Positions 1 through 9,928 of a stretch of DNA of 64,000 nt are shown here, piece after piece. Source of the DNA: Streptomyces sp. ITFR-21 (GTDB lineage Bacteria; Actinomycetota; Actinomycetes; Streptomycetales; Streptomycetaceae). Under the pieces are notes generated by a model. That model saw nothing but the letters and a program-made list of their open reading frames with translations, did not search any database and was not told the DNA's origin. A program made the position numbers and the translations under genes. Each line of letters begins with the position of its first letter. The first letter of the stretch is position 1. Location of the stretch: the NCBI RefSeq assembly GCF_031844685.1, contig NZ_CP134605.1, positions 744,001 to 808,000 of the forward strand, written 5' to 3'.

Positions 1-1635
1 ACCGGGGAGCGGCTGCTGACGCTGGGCCCGCTGCCGGCGGCCGGGGACGCGGTGCGGCTGTTCGCCGAGCGGGCCGCCGCGGTGCTGCCCGGCTTCGCCG
101 TCACCGAGGAGAACGCGGCGGCCGTCGCGGAGCTGTGCACCCGGCTCGACGGGCTGCCGCTGGCGCTGGAGCTGGCCGCGGTACGGCTGCGGGCGCTGTC
201 CGTGGAGCAGTTGCTGGAAAGGCTGGACGACCGGTTCGGGCTGCTGACCGGCGGGGATCCCAGCGCCCCGGCCCGGCACCGGCAGCTGCGCACCACCATC
301 GGCTGGAGCCACGAGCTGTGCACACCGGCCCAGCGGCTGCTGTGGGCACGGCTGTCAGTGTTCGCCGACGGCTTCGACCTCGACGCGGCGGAGTACGCGT
401 GCGCGGGTGCCGAGCCGGCCGGGCCGGGGGTGGCGGAGACCCTCGCGGAACTGGTCGACCAGTCGGTGCTCAGCCGCGAGGAGGGGCCGGACGGCCAGGT
501 CAGGTACCGGATGCTGGAGAGCGTTCGGGAGTACGGCGCCGGGTGGCTGGCCTCGCTGGGCGAGGAGTCGCGGGTGCGGCGGCGGCACCGCGACTGGTAT
601 CTCGGCCTCGCCACCTGGTGCGAGCTGGAGTGGTTCAGCCCGCGGCAGTCGGAGGTGGCCGCCCGGGTGACGGCGGACCTGCCGAACCTGCGGCTGGCCC
701 TGGAGTTCAGCCTGGACGGGTTCGCGGGCGAGCCGCCGCGGGAGCCGGCGGTGGGCCAGTACCTGGCGGGCGCGCTGTGGTTCTGCTGGGTCGGCTGCGG
801 GCGGCTCGGCGAGGGACGGCACTGGCTGGAGCGGGCGCTGGAGGTGTCCGACGCGCCGTCCGAGGCACGGGCGAAGGTGATGTGGGTGTTCGGGTACGTG
901 GCGCTGCTCCAGGGCGACTCGGCGGCGGCGCTGGACGTGCTCCAGGAGTGCCGGCTGGAGGCGGTGGCGACCGGCAACGAGGCGGCCGAGGCGTACGCCG
1001 TGCACCAGCTGGGGAACCTGGCGCTGGTCTCGGACGACATGTCGCGCGCCGAGCGCTTCATCGGCGAGGCGCTGCGGCGCTACCGGCGGATCGGCGAGCT
1101 GAACAGCAATGTGCTGATGGGCCAGGTCGAGCTGGCGATGGCGGCGGCCTTCCGGGGTGACGTGCCGCACGCGGTGCGGCTGGCCGAGGAGGTGAGGGAC
1201 GCCTGCCGGGACCACGGCGAGCGCTGGGCGCTGGCCTACGCGCTGTACGTGCTCGCGTACGCGGCATGGCTGGCCGGTGAGCCGGAGCGCGCCCGGCGGC
1301 TGGCGGAGGAGTCGCTGGCCATCGAGCACGCCTTCCACGACCTGGTCGGCGCGGTGCTGGTGCTGGAGCTGCTGGCGCTCATCACCGAGGGCGAGGGGGC
1401 GCCCTACGAGGCCGCGGTGCTCCAGGGTGCGGCCGGCCGGCTCTGGGAGTCGGTGGGCCTGCCGCTCTTCGGCTCGCGCTACTTCAACGCCCCGCACGCG
1501 GTCTGCGAGCGCCGCGTGCGCGCGGCGCTCGGCGACCCGGCCTACACCGCGGCCCTCCGCGACGGCGCCGCCCTCACCCTCGACCAGACCGTCCAGCGCG
1601 CCCTGGTCCCCACCCCTCCGACCCCCCGGGGGTGA
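1..1635 (+). CDS. Partial ATPase/TPR transcriptional regulator (AfsR/LuxR-like class), C-terminal part
   Basis: The frame is open from the first base, so the N-terminus lies outside the window; 544 residues are visible. The first ~120 residues match the end of an NB-ARC/AAA-type regulator ATPase (the GLPLALELAA motif, then a winged-helix-like segment with WARLSVFADGF). The rest is Ala/Leu/Arg-rich helical repeat typical of TPR sensor domains. No C-terminal LuxR HTH follows, so any DNA-binding domain (SARP/BTAD or other) should lie upstream. Family membership is well supported; the regulated genes cannot be inferred. It converges on rpsD across a strong inverted repeat. Confidence 0.8.
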   Translation, partial: TGERLLTLGPLPAAGDAVRLFAERAAAVLPGFAVTEENAAAVAELCTRLDGLPLALELAAVRLRALSVEQLLERLDDRFGLLTGGDPSAPARHRQLRTTIGWSHELCTPAQRLLWARLSVFADGFDLDAAEYACAGAEPAGPGVAETLAELVDQSVLSREEGPDGQVRYRMLESVREYGAGWLASLGEESRVRRRHRDWYLGLATWCELEWFSPRQSEVAARVTADLPNLRLALEFSLDGFAGEPPREPAVGQYLAGALWFCWVGCGRLGEGRHWLERALEVSDAPSEARAKVMWVFGYVALLQGDSAAALDVLQECRLEAVATGNEAAEAYAVHQLGNLALVSDDMSRAERFIGEALRRYRRIGELNSNVLMGQVELAMAAAFRGDVPHAVRLAEEVRDACRDHGERWALAYALYVLAYAAWLAGEPERARRLAEESLAIEHAFHDLVGAVLVLELLALITEGEGAPYEAAVLQGAAGRLWESVGLPLFGSRYFNAPHAVCERRVRAALGDPAYTAALRDGAALTLDQTVQRALVPTPPTPRG

Positions 1636-1723
1636 CCCCGCGACGGCGGCCCGGGCCCGAGGGGGCCGGGAGGGCGCCGCCGCGGCGGGAGGGCGGCCGA
1701 GGGCGGGGTCACCCCCCGGGGGG
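1622..1723. terminator. Long inverted repeat between convergent genes, likely bidirectional terminator
   Basis: Left arm 1622-1640 and right arm 1704-1723 are complementary apart from one extra G in the right arm. The ~63-nt loop is itself GC-rich and hairpin-prone. The left arm covers the stop codon of the upstream regulator, and the right arm ends just before the rpsD stop. No U-tract follows, as is usual for streptomycete terminators. Confidence 0.6.
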
Positions 1724-1724
1724 A

Positions 1725-2339
1725 TCAGCGGGCGTAGTACTCGACGACGAGCTGCTCGTCGCAGATGACCGGGATCTCCTTGCGGTTGGGGTCCCGGTCC
1801 ATCCGGAACGCCAGCGCCTGGAGGTTGACCTGGAGGTAGCGCGGGGTCTCGCCGTCACCGGCCCAGCCGCCCTCGCGGGCGACCGCGAACGGCGTCTTCT
1901 CCCGGGACCGCTCGCGGACCTGGACGACGTCCTCGGGGCGGACCCGGAAGGACGGCTTGTCGACCTTGCGGCCGTTGACCTCGATGTGGCCGTGCACGAC
2001 CATCTGGCGGGACTGGTAGATGGTGCGGGCCAGCCCCGCGCGCAGCACGAGCGCGTCCAGGCGCCGTTCCAGCTCGATGATCAGCGCCTCGCCGGTGCGC
2101 TGGCCGGCGACCTTCTTGGCCCGGTCGTACGCGCGCCGCATCTGCCGCTCGCTGATGTCGTACTGCGCGCGCAGCCGCTGCTTCTCCAGCAACCGGGTCT
2201 TGTAGTCGCTGTTCTGCTTGCGGCCACGGCCGTGCTCCCCCGGCGGGTACGGGCGGGCCTCGAAGTACTTGACCGCTTTGGGGGTGAGCGCGATGCCCAG
2301 CGCCCGGGACTTCTTAACCTTGGGACGCGACTGATTCAC
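1725..2339 (-). CDS. rpsD: 30S ribosomal protein S4
   Basis: This 204-residue protein has the full bacterial S4 layout: a basic N-terminal domain, then the S4 RNA-binding domain at about residues 95-160 ([13 protein letters not shown], then [19 protein letters not shown]). S4 binds 16S rRNA early in 30S assembly. The N-terminus lacks the zinc-binding cysteines of C+ type S4. It stands alone rather than in the alpha operon, which is normal for Streptomyces. Its 5' end faces an iron-box palindrome shared with the divergent gene. Confidence 0.97.
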   Translation of the reverse strand: MNQSRPKVKKSRALGIALTPKAVKYFEARPYPPGEHGRGRKQNSDYKTRLLEKQRLRAQYDISERQMRRAYDRAKKVAGQRTGEALIIELERRLDALVLRAGLARTIYQSRQMVVHGHIEVNGRKVDKPSFRVRPEDVVQVRERSREKTPFAVAREGGWAGDGETPRYLQVNLQALAFRMDRDPNRKEIPVICDEQLVVEYYAR

Positions 2340-2361
2340 GTGCGTCGAACCTCCGTGTAAA

Positions 2362-2380
2362 TTAGGTAAGGCTTACCTTA
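2362..2380. promoter_or_regulatory. Iron box (DmdR1/DtxR/IdeR-type operator)
   Basis: The 19-bp sequence TTAGGTAAGGCTTACCTTA is a near-perfect match to the actinobacterial iron-box consensus (TTAGGTTAGGCTcACCTAA). It lies 14 bp before the ATG of the DUF2470 gene, so bound Fe-DmdR1 would block its promoter. It is also 22 bp upstream of the rpsD start on the other strand. The palindrome is read directly; the regulator is inferred from the known family. Confidence 0.85.
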
Positions 2381-2394
2381 ACCGAGGAGTGCGC

Positions 2395-3204
2395 ATGATT
2401 CGACCCGGGAACCCCGTGCCTGATGTGTCCAACCCGTCAGAGCATGGTCAGCCGCGTCCCGAAGTGGAGGAAGCGCCCCGGCAGCCCTCGGCCGCCGAAC
2501 GCGCGCGCACTCTCATGGAGGGTAACCCGTCGCTCGCCCTGGCCATTCCGGGACGTGAGCCCGCCCCGGACACGCCGACGGCGCCGCTGCGGCACTCCGT
2601 CGGGCCGACCGGCGACGTGTTCCTGCTGTTCCCGCGGGACGCGCCCGCCGTCCGCGCGGTGCGCGCCGCTGTCGCGGACGCCGACCGGGACGACGACGAA
2701 CTGGCCGCTGTGCTGGAGATCACGGACGTCGCCCCGGTCGCCGTGCCGCACCGGATCCGCGGCCGGGCCTGGATCGCCGGCTGGCTCACCCCGGTGCCCG
2801 GCGGCGCCTTCGAGGCCGGCACCGAGCTGCTGCGGCTGGAGCCCGGGGAGATCTCGGTGGACGACCTGTGGGGCACCGGATCCGTCGAGCCGGACGAGTT
2901 CGCGCTGGCGGCGCCCGACCCGCTCGCCCGGTACGAGACGGAGGTGCTCCAGCACCTGGCCGCCGCGCACCCGGCCGAAGTGGCGCTGCTGTGCGGGCTG
3001 ATCGCGGCCCCCGACGGCCGGTGCGCGCCGCGGGTCGCGGGCGGGGCGGTGCCGCTCGCGCTGGACCGGTTCGGGCTGCGGGTGCGGTTCAGCGCGGAGT
3101 CGGGGGTCTTCGACGCGCGCTTCGACTTCCCCGAACCGGTCACCGACCTGGAGGGCGCCCGGCGGTCCATGCGGGCGCTGTTCGCGGCGGCCCGGGAGGA
3201 CTGA
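2395..3204 (+). CDS. DUF2470-domain protein, probably iron/heme related
   Basis: Starting at the ATG at 2395 gives 269 residues; GAGGAG ends 5 nt before it. A GTG at 2389 would overlap that ribosome-binding site and is less likely. The C-terminal ~90 residues (HLAAAHPAEVALLCG, a D-R-F-G-L segment, then RFDFPEPVTDLEGARRSMRALF) fit DUF2470, the small domain attached to split-barrel heme-utilisation proteins such as HugZ. The N-terminal half resembles a degenerate split-barrel fold. An iron box immediately upstream supports a role under iron limitation. The biochemical activity is not established from sequence. Confidence 0.75.
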   Translation: MIRPGNPVPDVSNPSEHGQPRPEVEEAPRQPSAAERARTLMEGNPSLALAIPGREPAPDTPTAPLRHSVGPTGDVFLLFPRDAPAVRAVRAAVADADRDDDELAAVLEITDVAPVAVPHRIRGRAWIAGWLTPVPGGAFEAGTELLRLEPGEISVDDLWGTGSVEPDEFALAAPDPLARYETEVLQHLAAAHPAEVALLCGLIAAPDGRCAPRVAGGAVPLALDRFGLRVRFSAESGVFDARFDFPEPVTDLEGARRSMRALFAAARED

Positions 3205-3240
3205 CGAGCCCGCCGCCGGGCGCCGAACGCCGCGGGGGCC

Positions 3241-4596
3241 TCAGTCCCCGCGGCCGGCCAGCCGCTCCCTGACCCGCTCCAGCACGTCGAAGTACCGGGC
3301 CTCGGCCCCGTACCGGGTCGGCTCGTAGTAGCGGCGGCCGAGCAGCTCCGCCGGGAGGTAGTCCTGCGCCGCGATCGCACCGGGTACGTCGTGCGGGTAC
3401 ACGTAGCCCTGGGCGTGGCCGAGCCTGGCCGCGCCCTTGTAGTGGCCGTCGCGCAGGTGCGCCGGCACCGGCCCGGCCTTCCCGGCCCGTACGTCCGCCA
3501 GCGCCGCGCCGATCGCGGTGGTGGCGGCGTTGGACTTGGGGGCGAGCGCCAGCGCGATCGTGGCGTGGCTGAGGATCAGCGACGCCTCGGGAAAGCCGAT
3601 CATGGCGACCGCCTGGGCGGCGGCCACCGCGGTCGGCAGCGCGGTGGGGTCGGCCAGGCCGATGTCCTCGCTGGCCGAGATCATCAGCCGGCGGGCGATG
3701 AAGCGGGGGTCCTCGCCCGCGTCGATCATCCGGGCCAGGTAGTGCAGCGCCGCGTCCGCGTCGGAGCCCCGGATGGACTTGATCAGCGCGCTGGCCACGT
3801 CGTAGTGCTGGTCGCCGTCCCGGTCGTACGCCACCGCGGCCCGGTCGACGGACTCCTCCATGGTGGCCAGGGTGACGGTGTCCTCGCCCTTGGCGATCGC
3901 CGCCCCCGCGCCGGCCTCCAGCGCGGTCAGCGCGCGCCGGGCGTCGCCGGCGGCGATCCGCAGCAGGTGCGACTCGGTGTCCTCGGGCAGCGCCACCGCC
4001 CCGGCCAGGCCCCGCTCCTCGGTCAGCGCCCGGCGCAGGACGTCCCGCAGGTCGTCGTCGGTGAGCGGTTCCAGGGTCAGCAGCAGGGAGCGCGACAGCA
4101 GCGGGGAGATCACCGAGAAGTACGGGTTCTCGGTGGTGGCCGCGATCAGCGTCACCCAGCGGTTCTCCACCGCGGGCAGCAGCGAGTCCTGCTGGGCCTT
4201 GCTGAAGCGGTGGATCTCGTCCAGGAACAGCACGGTCTCCCGCTGGTACCCGCCGGACTGGCGTTTGGCGCTCTCGATGACCGTACGGACCTCCTTGACC
4301 CCGGCGGTGATCGCGGACAGCTCGACGAACCGCTTGTTGGTGGCCTTGCTGACCACGTACGCGAGCGTGGTCTTGCCGGTGCCGGGCGGACCCCACAGGA
4401 TCACCGAGGAGGACCCGGCGGGGCCGCCGCCGCCCTCGCCCACCAGGCGGCGCAGCGGCGAGCCCGGCCGCAGCAGGTGCTTTTGGCCCACCACCTCGTC
4501 GATGGTGCGCGGTCGCATCCGCACGGCGAGCGGGCTGCTGCCGGGGTCCCGCTCCTGCCGGTCTTCCACGGCCGCGGTGAACAGATCTGGCTCCAC
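3241..4596 (-). CDS. rarA: Replication-associated recombination AAA+ ATPase RarA/MgsA
   Basis: This 451-residue clamp-loader-like ATPase acts at stalled replication forks. Walker A ([10 protein letters not shown]) is at residues 69-78 and Walker B (VLFLDEIHR) at 122-130, followed by the MgsA C-terminal tetramerisation domain with a GYVYPHD motif. I chose the GTG at 4596 because the protein then begins VEPDLFTAA, the usual Streptomyces RarA start; the open frame extends to 4725 but that extension overlaps the upstream gene. The stop of that gene lies 10 bp away, so the two are probably cotranscribed. Confidence 0.92.
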   Translation of the reverse strand: MEPDLFTAAVEDRQERDPGSSPLAVRMRPRTIDEVVGQKHLLRPGSPLRRLVGEGGGGPAGSSSVILWGPPGTGKTTLAYVVSKATNKRFVELSAITAGVKEVRTVIESAKRQSGGYQRETVLFLDEIHRFSKAQQDSLLPAVENRWVTLIAATTENPYFSVISPLLSRSLLLTLEPLTDDDLRDVLRRALTEERGLAGAVALPEDTESHLLRIAAGDARRALTALEAGAGAAIAKGEDTVTLATMEESVDRAAVAYDRDGDQHYDVASALIKSIRGSDADAALHYLARMIDAGEDPRFIARRLMISASEDIGLADPTALPTAVAAAQAVAMIGFPEASLILSHATIALALAPKSNAATTAIGAALADVRAGKAGPVPAHLRDGHYKGAARLGHAQGYVYPHDVPGAIAAQDYLPAELLGRRYYEPTRYGAEARYFDVLERVRERLAGRGD

Positions 4597-4606
4597 GTAC
4601 GGAAGC

Positions 4607-5296
4607 CTAGGTGACCGGTGTGACAGTGCGGCCGCGGGCGGCCGCCAGCAGGGCGGTGACCAGTGTCGGATCGGCGCCGGCCTCCGGGTGCCACTGCACA
4701 CCGAGCGCGAAGCCCTCTCCCGCACTCTCGACGGCCTCCACCGTGCCGTCGTCCGCGTACGCCCCCGCCCGCAGCCCGGCCCCGAGCCGGTCGACGGCCT
4801 GGTGGTGATGGGTCGGCACCTCGGCGGCGGGCATCAGCCCGGCCAGCAGGGTGCCCCCGACCGGTGTGACCCGGTGGGTGGCGAACCGCCCCGGGGTCAG
4901 CACGTGCCCGTCCAGGTGCTGGACGAGGGTGCCGCCCAGGACCACGTTCAGCAGCTGCATGCCGCGGCAGACCCCGAGCAGCGGCGTACCGCCGTCCAGA
5001 GCGGCCTGCAGCACCGCGGACTCCCACACGTCCCGCTCCGGCGCGGCCGGCCCGGTCCTGGCGTCCCGGGGCCGCCCGTAGCGGCCGGGCTCCACGTCGG
5101 GGCCGCCGGAGACGATCACCGCGTCCATCCGGGCCACCGCCTCGGCGGCGGCCTCCGCCCGGTCCGGCGGCAGCAGCACGGCCAGGGCGCCGGCCCGCTG
5201 TACGAGCGTCACGTACCCCTGCGGCAGCAGCGCGGCGGCCGTGTCCCACACACCCCACCGGGCCTGCTCCACGTACGTGGTGATCCCGACCAGCAC
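4607..5296 (-). CDS. Class I glutamine amidotransferase, gamma-glutamyl-GABA hydrolase (PuuD-like)
   Basis: This 229-residue stand-alone class I GATase has the nucleophile motif [10 protein letters not shown] (Cys110) and a VQWHPEA motif carrying the catalytic His. The family (peptidase C26, PuuD) hydrolyses gamma-glutamyl-4-aminobutyrate and related gamma-glutamyl amines. The divergent neighbour is a glutamine-synthetase-like enzyme that can make gamma-glutamyl amines, so the pair plausibly forms and splits gamma-glutamyl conjugates of amines. The substrate is inferred. Confidence 0.85.
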   Translation of the reverse strand: MLVGITTYVEQARWGVWDTAAALLPQGYVTLVQRAGALAVLLPPDRAEAAAEAVARMDAVIVSGGPDVEPGRYGRPRDARTGPAAPERDVWESAVLQAALDGGTPLLGVCRGMQLLNVVLGGTLVQHLDGHVLTPGRFATHRVTPVGGTLLAGLMPAAEVPTHHHQAVDRLGAGLRAGAYADDGTVEAVESAGEGFALGVQWHPEAGADPTLVTALLAAARGRTVTPVT

Positions 5297-5430
5297 ACGC
5301 CCTCCGCTCTTCGCAGCCGACCCCTCAAGCCTAGCGAGTGGGCGGGCAGGGGGGCAGGCGGCGGTGCGCGGTTCCCCCGGTGCGGGCGAGCGCCTAGGTT
5401 GGGGGCCCGGTGTGACGAGAGGGGATCCCC

Positions 5431-6795
5431 TTGCCAGAAGAGCACGTTCCTGCGCTGTCCGTCGAGGAGCTCGGCCGGCTGGTGGCCGCCGGCGAGATCC
5501 ACACGGTGGTGCTGGCGTTCACGGACATGCAGGGGCGGTTGCAGGGGAAGCGGTTCGCCGCGCCCTTCTTCGTCGAGGAGGTTCTGCCGCACGGCACGGA
5601 GGGGTGCAACTACCTGCTGGCCGTCGATGTGGACATGGCCACCGTCGACGGCTACGCGATGTCCTCCTGGGAACGCGGCTACGGCGACTTCGCGATGCGG
5701 CCGGACCCGGCGACGCTGCGCCGGATCCCCTGGGAGGACGGCACGGCGCTGCTGCTGGCCGACCTGGTCTGGGACGACGGCAGCCCGGTGGCGGCCTCGC
5801 CGCGGCAGATCCTGCGCGGCCAGCTGGACCGCCTCGCGGCGCTCGGCCTGCGGGCGTACGCCGGGACCGAGCTGGAGTTCATGGTGTTCCGCACCACCTA
5901 CGAGCAGGCGTGGGACACCGGCTACCGCGGGCTGACCCCGGCGAACCGCTACAACGCCGACTACTCGGTGCTGGCCACCTCGCGGGTGGAGCCGCTGCTG
6001 CGCCGGCTGCGCAACGACATGGCCGGCGCCGGCCTGTACCCGGAGTCCGCCAAGGGCGAGTGCAACCTCGGCCAGCACGAGGTGGTGTTCCGCTACACGC
6101 AGGCGCTGACCACCTGCGACCAGCACAGCATCTACAAGACCGGCGCCAAGGAGATCGCCGCCCAGGAGGGCATGGCGCTCACGTTCATGGCGAAGTACGA
6201 CGAGCGGGAGGGCAACTCCTGCCACATCCACCTGTCGCTGCGCGACGCCGGCGGCCGGCCGGCGTTCACGGACGCCGGCGGCGGCATGTCGCCGCTGATG
6301 CGGCACTTCCTGGCCGGCCAGCTGGCCGCGATGCGCGAGTTCAGCCTGCTGTTCGCGCCGAACATCAACTCGTACAAGCGCTACCGCGAGGGCTCCTTCG
6401 CACCGACCGCCGTGGCCTGGGGCCACGACAACCGGACCTGCGCGCTGCGGGTGGTCGGCCACGGCGCCTCGCTGCGGCTGGAGAACCGGGTGCCCGGGGG
6501 CGATGTGAACCCGTATCTCGCGGTGGCCGCCATGGTGGCCGCCGGGCTGCACGGCGTGGAGCAGGAACTGGCACTGCCCGAGCCGTGCGCGGGCAACGCC
6601 TACACGGCGGACTACGAGCGGGTGCCGGGCTCGCTGCGGGAGGCCGCCGCGCTCTGGTCGGACAGCGCTTTGGCACTCCGCGTGTTCGGCCCGGAGGTCG
6701 TCGCGCACTACGCGAACATGGCCAGGGTCGAGCAGCAGCAGTTCGACACGGCCATCACCGACTGGGAGCGGTTCCGGTCCTTCGAACGGATGTGA
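5431..6795 (+). CDS. Glutamine synthetase-like enzyme, GlnA4-type (gamma-glutamyl-amine synthetase)
   Basis: This 454-residue member of the GS superfamily starts at TTG after a purine-rich GAGAGGGGA. GS motifs are present: TELEFMVF, the GECNLGQHE metal site, NSCHIHLSL and ENRVPGGDVNPYLA. The protein closely resembles the S. coelicolor GlnA4 branch, described as a gamma-glutamylethanolamide synthetase, and not housekeeping GlnA, because it lacks the GS adenylylation region. It probably glutamylates an amine for use as a nitrogen source or for detoxification. The divergent GATase supports this; the exact amine is unknown. Confidence 0.85.
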   Translation: MPEEHVPALSVEELGRLVAAGEIHTVVLAFTDMQGRLQGKRFAAPFFVEEVLPHGTEGCNYLLAVDVDMATVDGYAMSSWERGYGDFAMRPDPATLRRIPWEDGTALLLADLVWDDGSPVAASPRQILRGQLDRLAALGLRAYAGTELEFMVFRTTYEQAWDTGYRGLTPANRYNADYSVLATSRVEPLLRRLRNDMAGAGLYPESAKGECNLGQHEVVFRYTQALTTCDQHSIYKTGAKEIAAQEGMALTFMAKYDEREGNSCHIHLSLRDAGGRPAFTDAGGGMSPLMRHFLAGQLAAMREFSLLFAPNINSYKRYREGSFAPTAVAWGHDNRTCALRVVGHGASLRLENRVPGGDVNPYLAVAAMVAAGLHGVEQELALPEPCAGNAYTADYERVPGSLREAAALWSDSALALRVFGPEVVAHYANMARVEQQQFDTAITDWERFRSFERM

Positions 6796-6836
6796 GCCGG
6801 GCGGCGGGCCGTGCGGACGGCAGGCGCCGGGTCCGG

Positions 6837-7481
6837 TCAGACCAGCGTCTGCCAGTACGCCCACCAGCGGGTCAGGATCAGCGTGGCGATGGTGCCGTAC
6901 CACAGCACCGGCACCACCCAGTGGAACTCCAGCACCAGGGACCGGGCGCCCTCGGGCACCTTGATGATGCGGTGCTTGACGTTGTGCACGGCGGTGTACC
7001 AGAACGAGGCGATGGTGACGACCCAGGCGAGGCTGCACCACAGGCAGAGCGAGCCGATGCTGTACAGCGACTGGTACTGGAGCCAGGTGCAGAATCCGAC
7101 GCCGAACAGGGTGCCCGCCTGCAGGCCGAGCCAGAACCAGGGCCGGTAGCGGGCACCGGCCAGGACGCCCACGGCCACGCAGATCATGACCGGGTACGCG
7201 ATCAGGCCGATCATCGGGTTCGGGAAGCCGAAGGCGTGGGCCTGCTCGCTCTTCATGATGTTGCCGCAGGAGATGATCGGGTTCAGGCTGCACCCGGGGA
7301 CGTAGCCGGGGTCCTCCAGCAGCTTGAACTTGTCGTCCGTGATCACGAACGAGGCGATGCTGCCGAGGACGCCGCAGATCAGCAGCAGCCAGGTGAAGGG
7401 GCGGCCCGCCGCGATGCCGTCGGCGGGGCGCTGCTCGCTCTCGCCTTCTGCGCGCGTCTCGTCAAGAGCGGAAGTCGTCAT
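6837..7481 (-). CDS. Vitamin K epoxide reductase family membrane protein
   Basis: The protein has 214 residues from the ATG at 7481; a longer in-frame extension exists but lacks a good start. Five predicted membrane helices carry the VKOR cysteine pairs: Cys64 and Cys72 in the extracytoplasmic loop and the redox CLWC at 146-149. Bacterial VKORs reoxidise DsbA-like partners using quinones to form disulfides in secreted proteins. A DsbA-like protein at 55.5 kb could be one of several partners, but this is only inference. Confidence 0.9.
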   Translation of the reverse strand: MTTSALDETRAEGESEQRPADGIAAGRPFTWLLLICGVLGSIASFVITDDKFKLLEDPGYVPGCSLNPIISCGNIMKSEQAHAFGFPNPMIGLIAYPVMICVAVGVLAGARYRPWFWLGLQAGTLFGVGFCTWLQYQSLYSIGSLCLWCSLAWVVTIASFWYTAVHNVKHRIIKVPEGARSLVLEFHWVVPVLWYGTIATLILTRWWAYWQTLV

Positions 7482-7563
7482 GATCGCCGATCTCTGTGTG
7501 GGGGGGCCGTGGGGCGGGCACCCCTCATTGTGCACCAGGGCGGTGAGGACGGAACAAGTCCGC

Positions 7564-7590
7564 ACCGCCCCGGCCGCGCGGGCGGGCGGT
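7564..7590 (-). terminator. Short GC hairpin after hisS
   Basis: ACCGCCC (7564-7570) pairs with GGGCGGT (7584-7590), directly after the hisS stop codon. The stem is 7 bp and is suited to terminate hisS before the downstream VKOR gene on the same strand. Confidence 0.4.
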
Positions 7591-8853
7591 TCAGGCCAGC
7601 CGCTCCTTGACGGTGGTGACGATCTCGTCCAGCGCGACCGGCCCCTGCTCCCCGGTCGCCAGGTCCTTCAGCTGCACCACGCCCTCGGCCAGGTCCCGCT
7701 CCCCGGCGACCAGCGCGAACCGGGCGCCGGAGCGGTCGGCGGACTTCATGGCGTTCTTCACGCCCTTGCCGCCGAAGGCGAAGTCCGCCGCGACCCCGGC
7801 CCTGCGCAGCGCGGTGACCGCGGTGAACAGCGCCCGCCTGGCGTCCTCGCCGAGCGGCACCGCGTAGACGTCGGTGGCCGCTGGCAGCGGCAGCTCGACG
7901 CCCTCGGCCCGGAGCGCGAGCACGGTGCGGTCCACGCCCAGCGCCCAGCCGACCGACGGCAGCGAGGGGCCGCCGATCATCTCGGACAGGCCGTCGTAGC
8001 GGCCGCCGCCGCCCACCGCGGACTGCGAGCCGAGCCCGTCGTGCACGAACTCGAAGGTGGTGCGGGTGTAGTAGTCCAGGCCGCGGACCAGCCGCGGGTC
8101 GTCCTCGTAGCCCACCCCGGCCTCCGTCAGCAGCTCGCGCACCTGCTCGTGGTACGCCTTGCACGCCTCGCACAGGTGATCACTGATGACCGGGGCGCCG
8201 GCCAGTTGACGCCGGACGGACTCGCGCTTGTCGTCCAGTACCCGCAGCGGGTTGATCTCGATCCGCCTGCGGGTCTCCTCGTCCAGGTCCAGCGCCCGCA
8301 GGAAGTCCTGGAGGGCGGCCCGGTAGACCGGGCGGCACTCCCGGTCGCCGAGCGAGTTCAGCAGCAGCCGGAAGTTCCGCAGACCCAGCGAGCGGTACGC
8401 GTCCACCGCCAGGACGATCAGCTCGGTGTCGAGCACCGGGTCCTCGGCGCCGATCGCCTCGGCGCCGACCTGTGAGAAGTGCCGGTAGCGGCCGGCCTGC
8501 GGCCGCTCGTAGCGGTAGTACGAGCCCGAGTACCAGAGCTTGACCGGCAGGTTGCCGGCCTTGTGCAGGTTGGCCTCCAGGGCCGCGCGCAGGACGGAGG
8601 CGGTGCCCTCCGGGCGCAGCGCGAGCCGGCTGCCGCCCTTGGTGGTGAGGGTGAACATCTCCTTGGTCACGATGTCGGTGGACTCCCCGACACCGCGGGA
8701 GAACAGCTCGACGTTCTCGAAGCCGGGGGTCTCGGCGTAGCCGTAGCCCGCCCGGCGCAGGGGTGCGGCGATGGCCTCGCGCACCGCGAGGTAGGTCGCG
8801 GAGTCGGGAGGCAGCAGGTCGTAGGTGCCCTTGGGGGCCTGGAAGGTGCTCAC
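7591..8853 (-). CDS. hisS: Histidyl-tRNA synthetase
   Basis: This 420-residue class II aaRS has the N-terminal [12 protein letters not shown], motif 2 around [13 protein letters not shown], the histidine-A motif [12 protein letters not shown] and motif 3 with [11 protein letters not shown]. The C-terminal ~90 residues form the anticodon-binding domain. I chose the GTG at 8853 (protein begins VSTFQAPKG); an in-frame GTG at 8868 overlaps the upstream stop and is the alternative, since GAGGA at 8871-8875 is oddly placed for both. The gene follows the metallo-hydrolase closely and is probably translated with it. Confidence 0.95.
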   Translation of the reverse strand: MSTFQAPKGTYDLLPPDSATYLAVREAIAAPLRRAGYGYAETPGFENVELFSRGVGESTDIVTKEMFTLTTKGGSRLALRPEGTASVLRAALEANLHKAGNLPVKLWYSGSYYRYERPQAGRYRHFSQVGAEAIGAEDPVLDTELIVLAVDAYRSLGLRNFRLLLNSLGDRECRPVYRAALQDFLRALDLDEETRRRIEINPLRVLDDKRESVRRQLAGAPVISDHLCEACKAYHEQVRELLTEAGVGYEDDPRLVRGLDYYTRTTFEFVHDGLGSQSAVGGGGRYDGLSEMIGGPSLPSVGWALGVDRTVLALRAEGVELPLPAATDVYAVPLGEDARRALFTAVTALRRAGVAADFAFGGKGVKNAMKSADRSGARFALVAGERDLAEGVVQLKDLATGEQGPVALDEIVTTVKERLA

Positions 8854-8864
8854 AGCTGAAGCCG

Positions 8865-9575
8865 TCACATTCCTCGTCGCGGAGCCGGGTCGCCGGCGCC
8901 GGGGCCGCGGGCCGCCGTGCCCAGGTAGGGGTTGGCGGCGCGCTCGCGGCCGATGGTCGTCTGGGGGCCGTGGCCGGACAGCACCACGGTGGAGTCGTCG
9001 AGCGGCAGGCACACCCGGGCCAGCGACTCGTACAGCTCGGCCGTGGAGCCGCCGGGCAGGTCGGTGCGTCCGACGGAGCCGGCGAAGAGCAGGTCGCCGG
9101 AGAACAGCACCGACGGGATGTCGGTGGTCTCGGGCAGCCTGTACGTCACCGACCCCCTGGTATGGCCGGGGGCGTGCGCGACAAAGAACTCCATCCCGGC
9201 CAGCCGCAGCGCGCTGCCGTCGGCCAGTTCCCGCAGGTCGTCGGGCTCGCCGACGGTCAGCTCGCCCATCAGTCGCGCTCCGACGCTCTGGCCGAGCGCC
9301 CGCTCCGGGTCGCTGAGCATGTAGCGGTCCTCGGGGTGGATCCAGGCCGGGACGCCGTGGGCGCCGCAGACCGGCACGACGGAGGCGACGTGGTCGATGT
9401 GGCCGTGGCTGAGGATGACGGCGACGGGCTTGAGCCGGTGTTTGGCGAGCGTGTCCTCGACGCCCCGGGTGGCGAGGTGGCCCGGGTCGATGATCACGCA
9501 CTCCTCACCGGCGGCGGGGGCGACCACGTAGCAGTTGGTGCCCCAGGCCCCGGCGGGGAACCCGGCAATAAGCAC
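8865..9575 (-). CDS. MBL-fold metallo-hydrolase (glyoxalase II-like)
   Basis: This 236-residue hydrolase has the metal-binding motif SHGHIDH (His57, His59, Asp61, His62), a later APGHTRGS His and an LFSGDLLF Asp. The fold is that of hydroxyacylglutathione hydrolases; in mycothiol-using actinomycetes the thiol ester is probably not glutathione. It lies just upstream of hisS on the same strand, a conserved Streptomyces arrangement. The substrate is unknown. Confidence 0.88.
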   Translation of the reverse strand: MLIAGFPAGAWGTNCYVVAPAAGEECVIIDPGHLATRGVEDTLAKHRLKPVAVILSHGHIDHVASVVPVCGAHGVPAWIHPEDRYMLSDPERALGQSVGARLMGELTVGEPDDLRELADGSALRLAGMEFFVAHAPGHTRGSVTYRLPETTDIPSVLFSGDLLFAGSVGRTDLPGGSTAELYESLARVCLPLDDSTVVLSGHGPQTTIGRERAANPYLGTAARGPGAGDPAPRRGM

Positions 9576-9928
9576 GTTCGTCCTTCTGTCGTCCGCTGGC
9601 GGTGTCCGGGGTGCGCCGAGCGGTGGTCCAGGTCCAGGAGCGCCGATTCACAGCTCGGTGGTGCACGATCCGTTCCACGAGCCTACCGGCGACCTCATGA
9701 CGGCCGCGAACTCGTATCGTGCCCGCCTCGGCCGGGACGCGGACTGGACGCGGACTGGACTGGGCGCTTGCGGGACGCGAGGATCTGCGAAACGCGGCGT
9801 GGACGACGACCGCGGCGCCGGCCGGGCACGGACAGCACGGACAGCACGGTCGGCACGAACGGCAAGGACAGCAGCAGACGGCGTGCCGGACAGCCGGCGC
9901 ACAGGACACTAACGACGGAGACGGCGAA
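9576..9928. other. Intergenic region between divergent hydrolase and cyclophilin genes
   Basis: About 350 bp with no supportable gene. It contains a low-complexity stretch at 9825-9895 built from repeats of GGACAGCA and CGGCACG units. Promoters for both flanking genes must lie here, but no clear -35/-10 pair stands out. Confidence 0.5.

Noticed and set aside
355..1497. Long minus-strand open frame opposite the first regulator
   Set aside because: High-GC DNA creates long antisense frames. The plus-strand frame has clear ATPase/TPR similarity and proper third-position GC; the minus frame has no recognisable motif.
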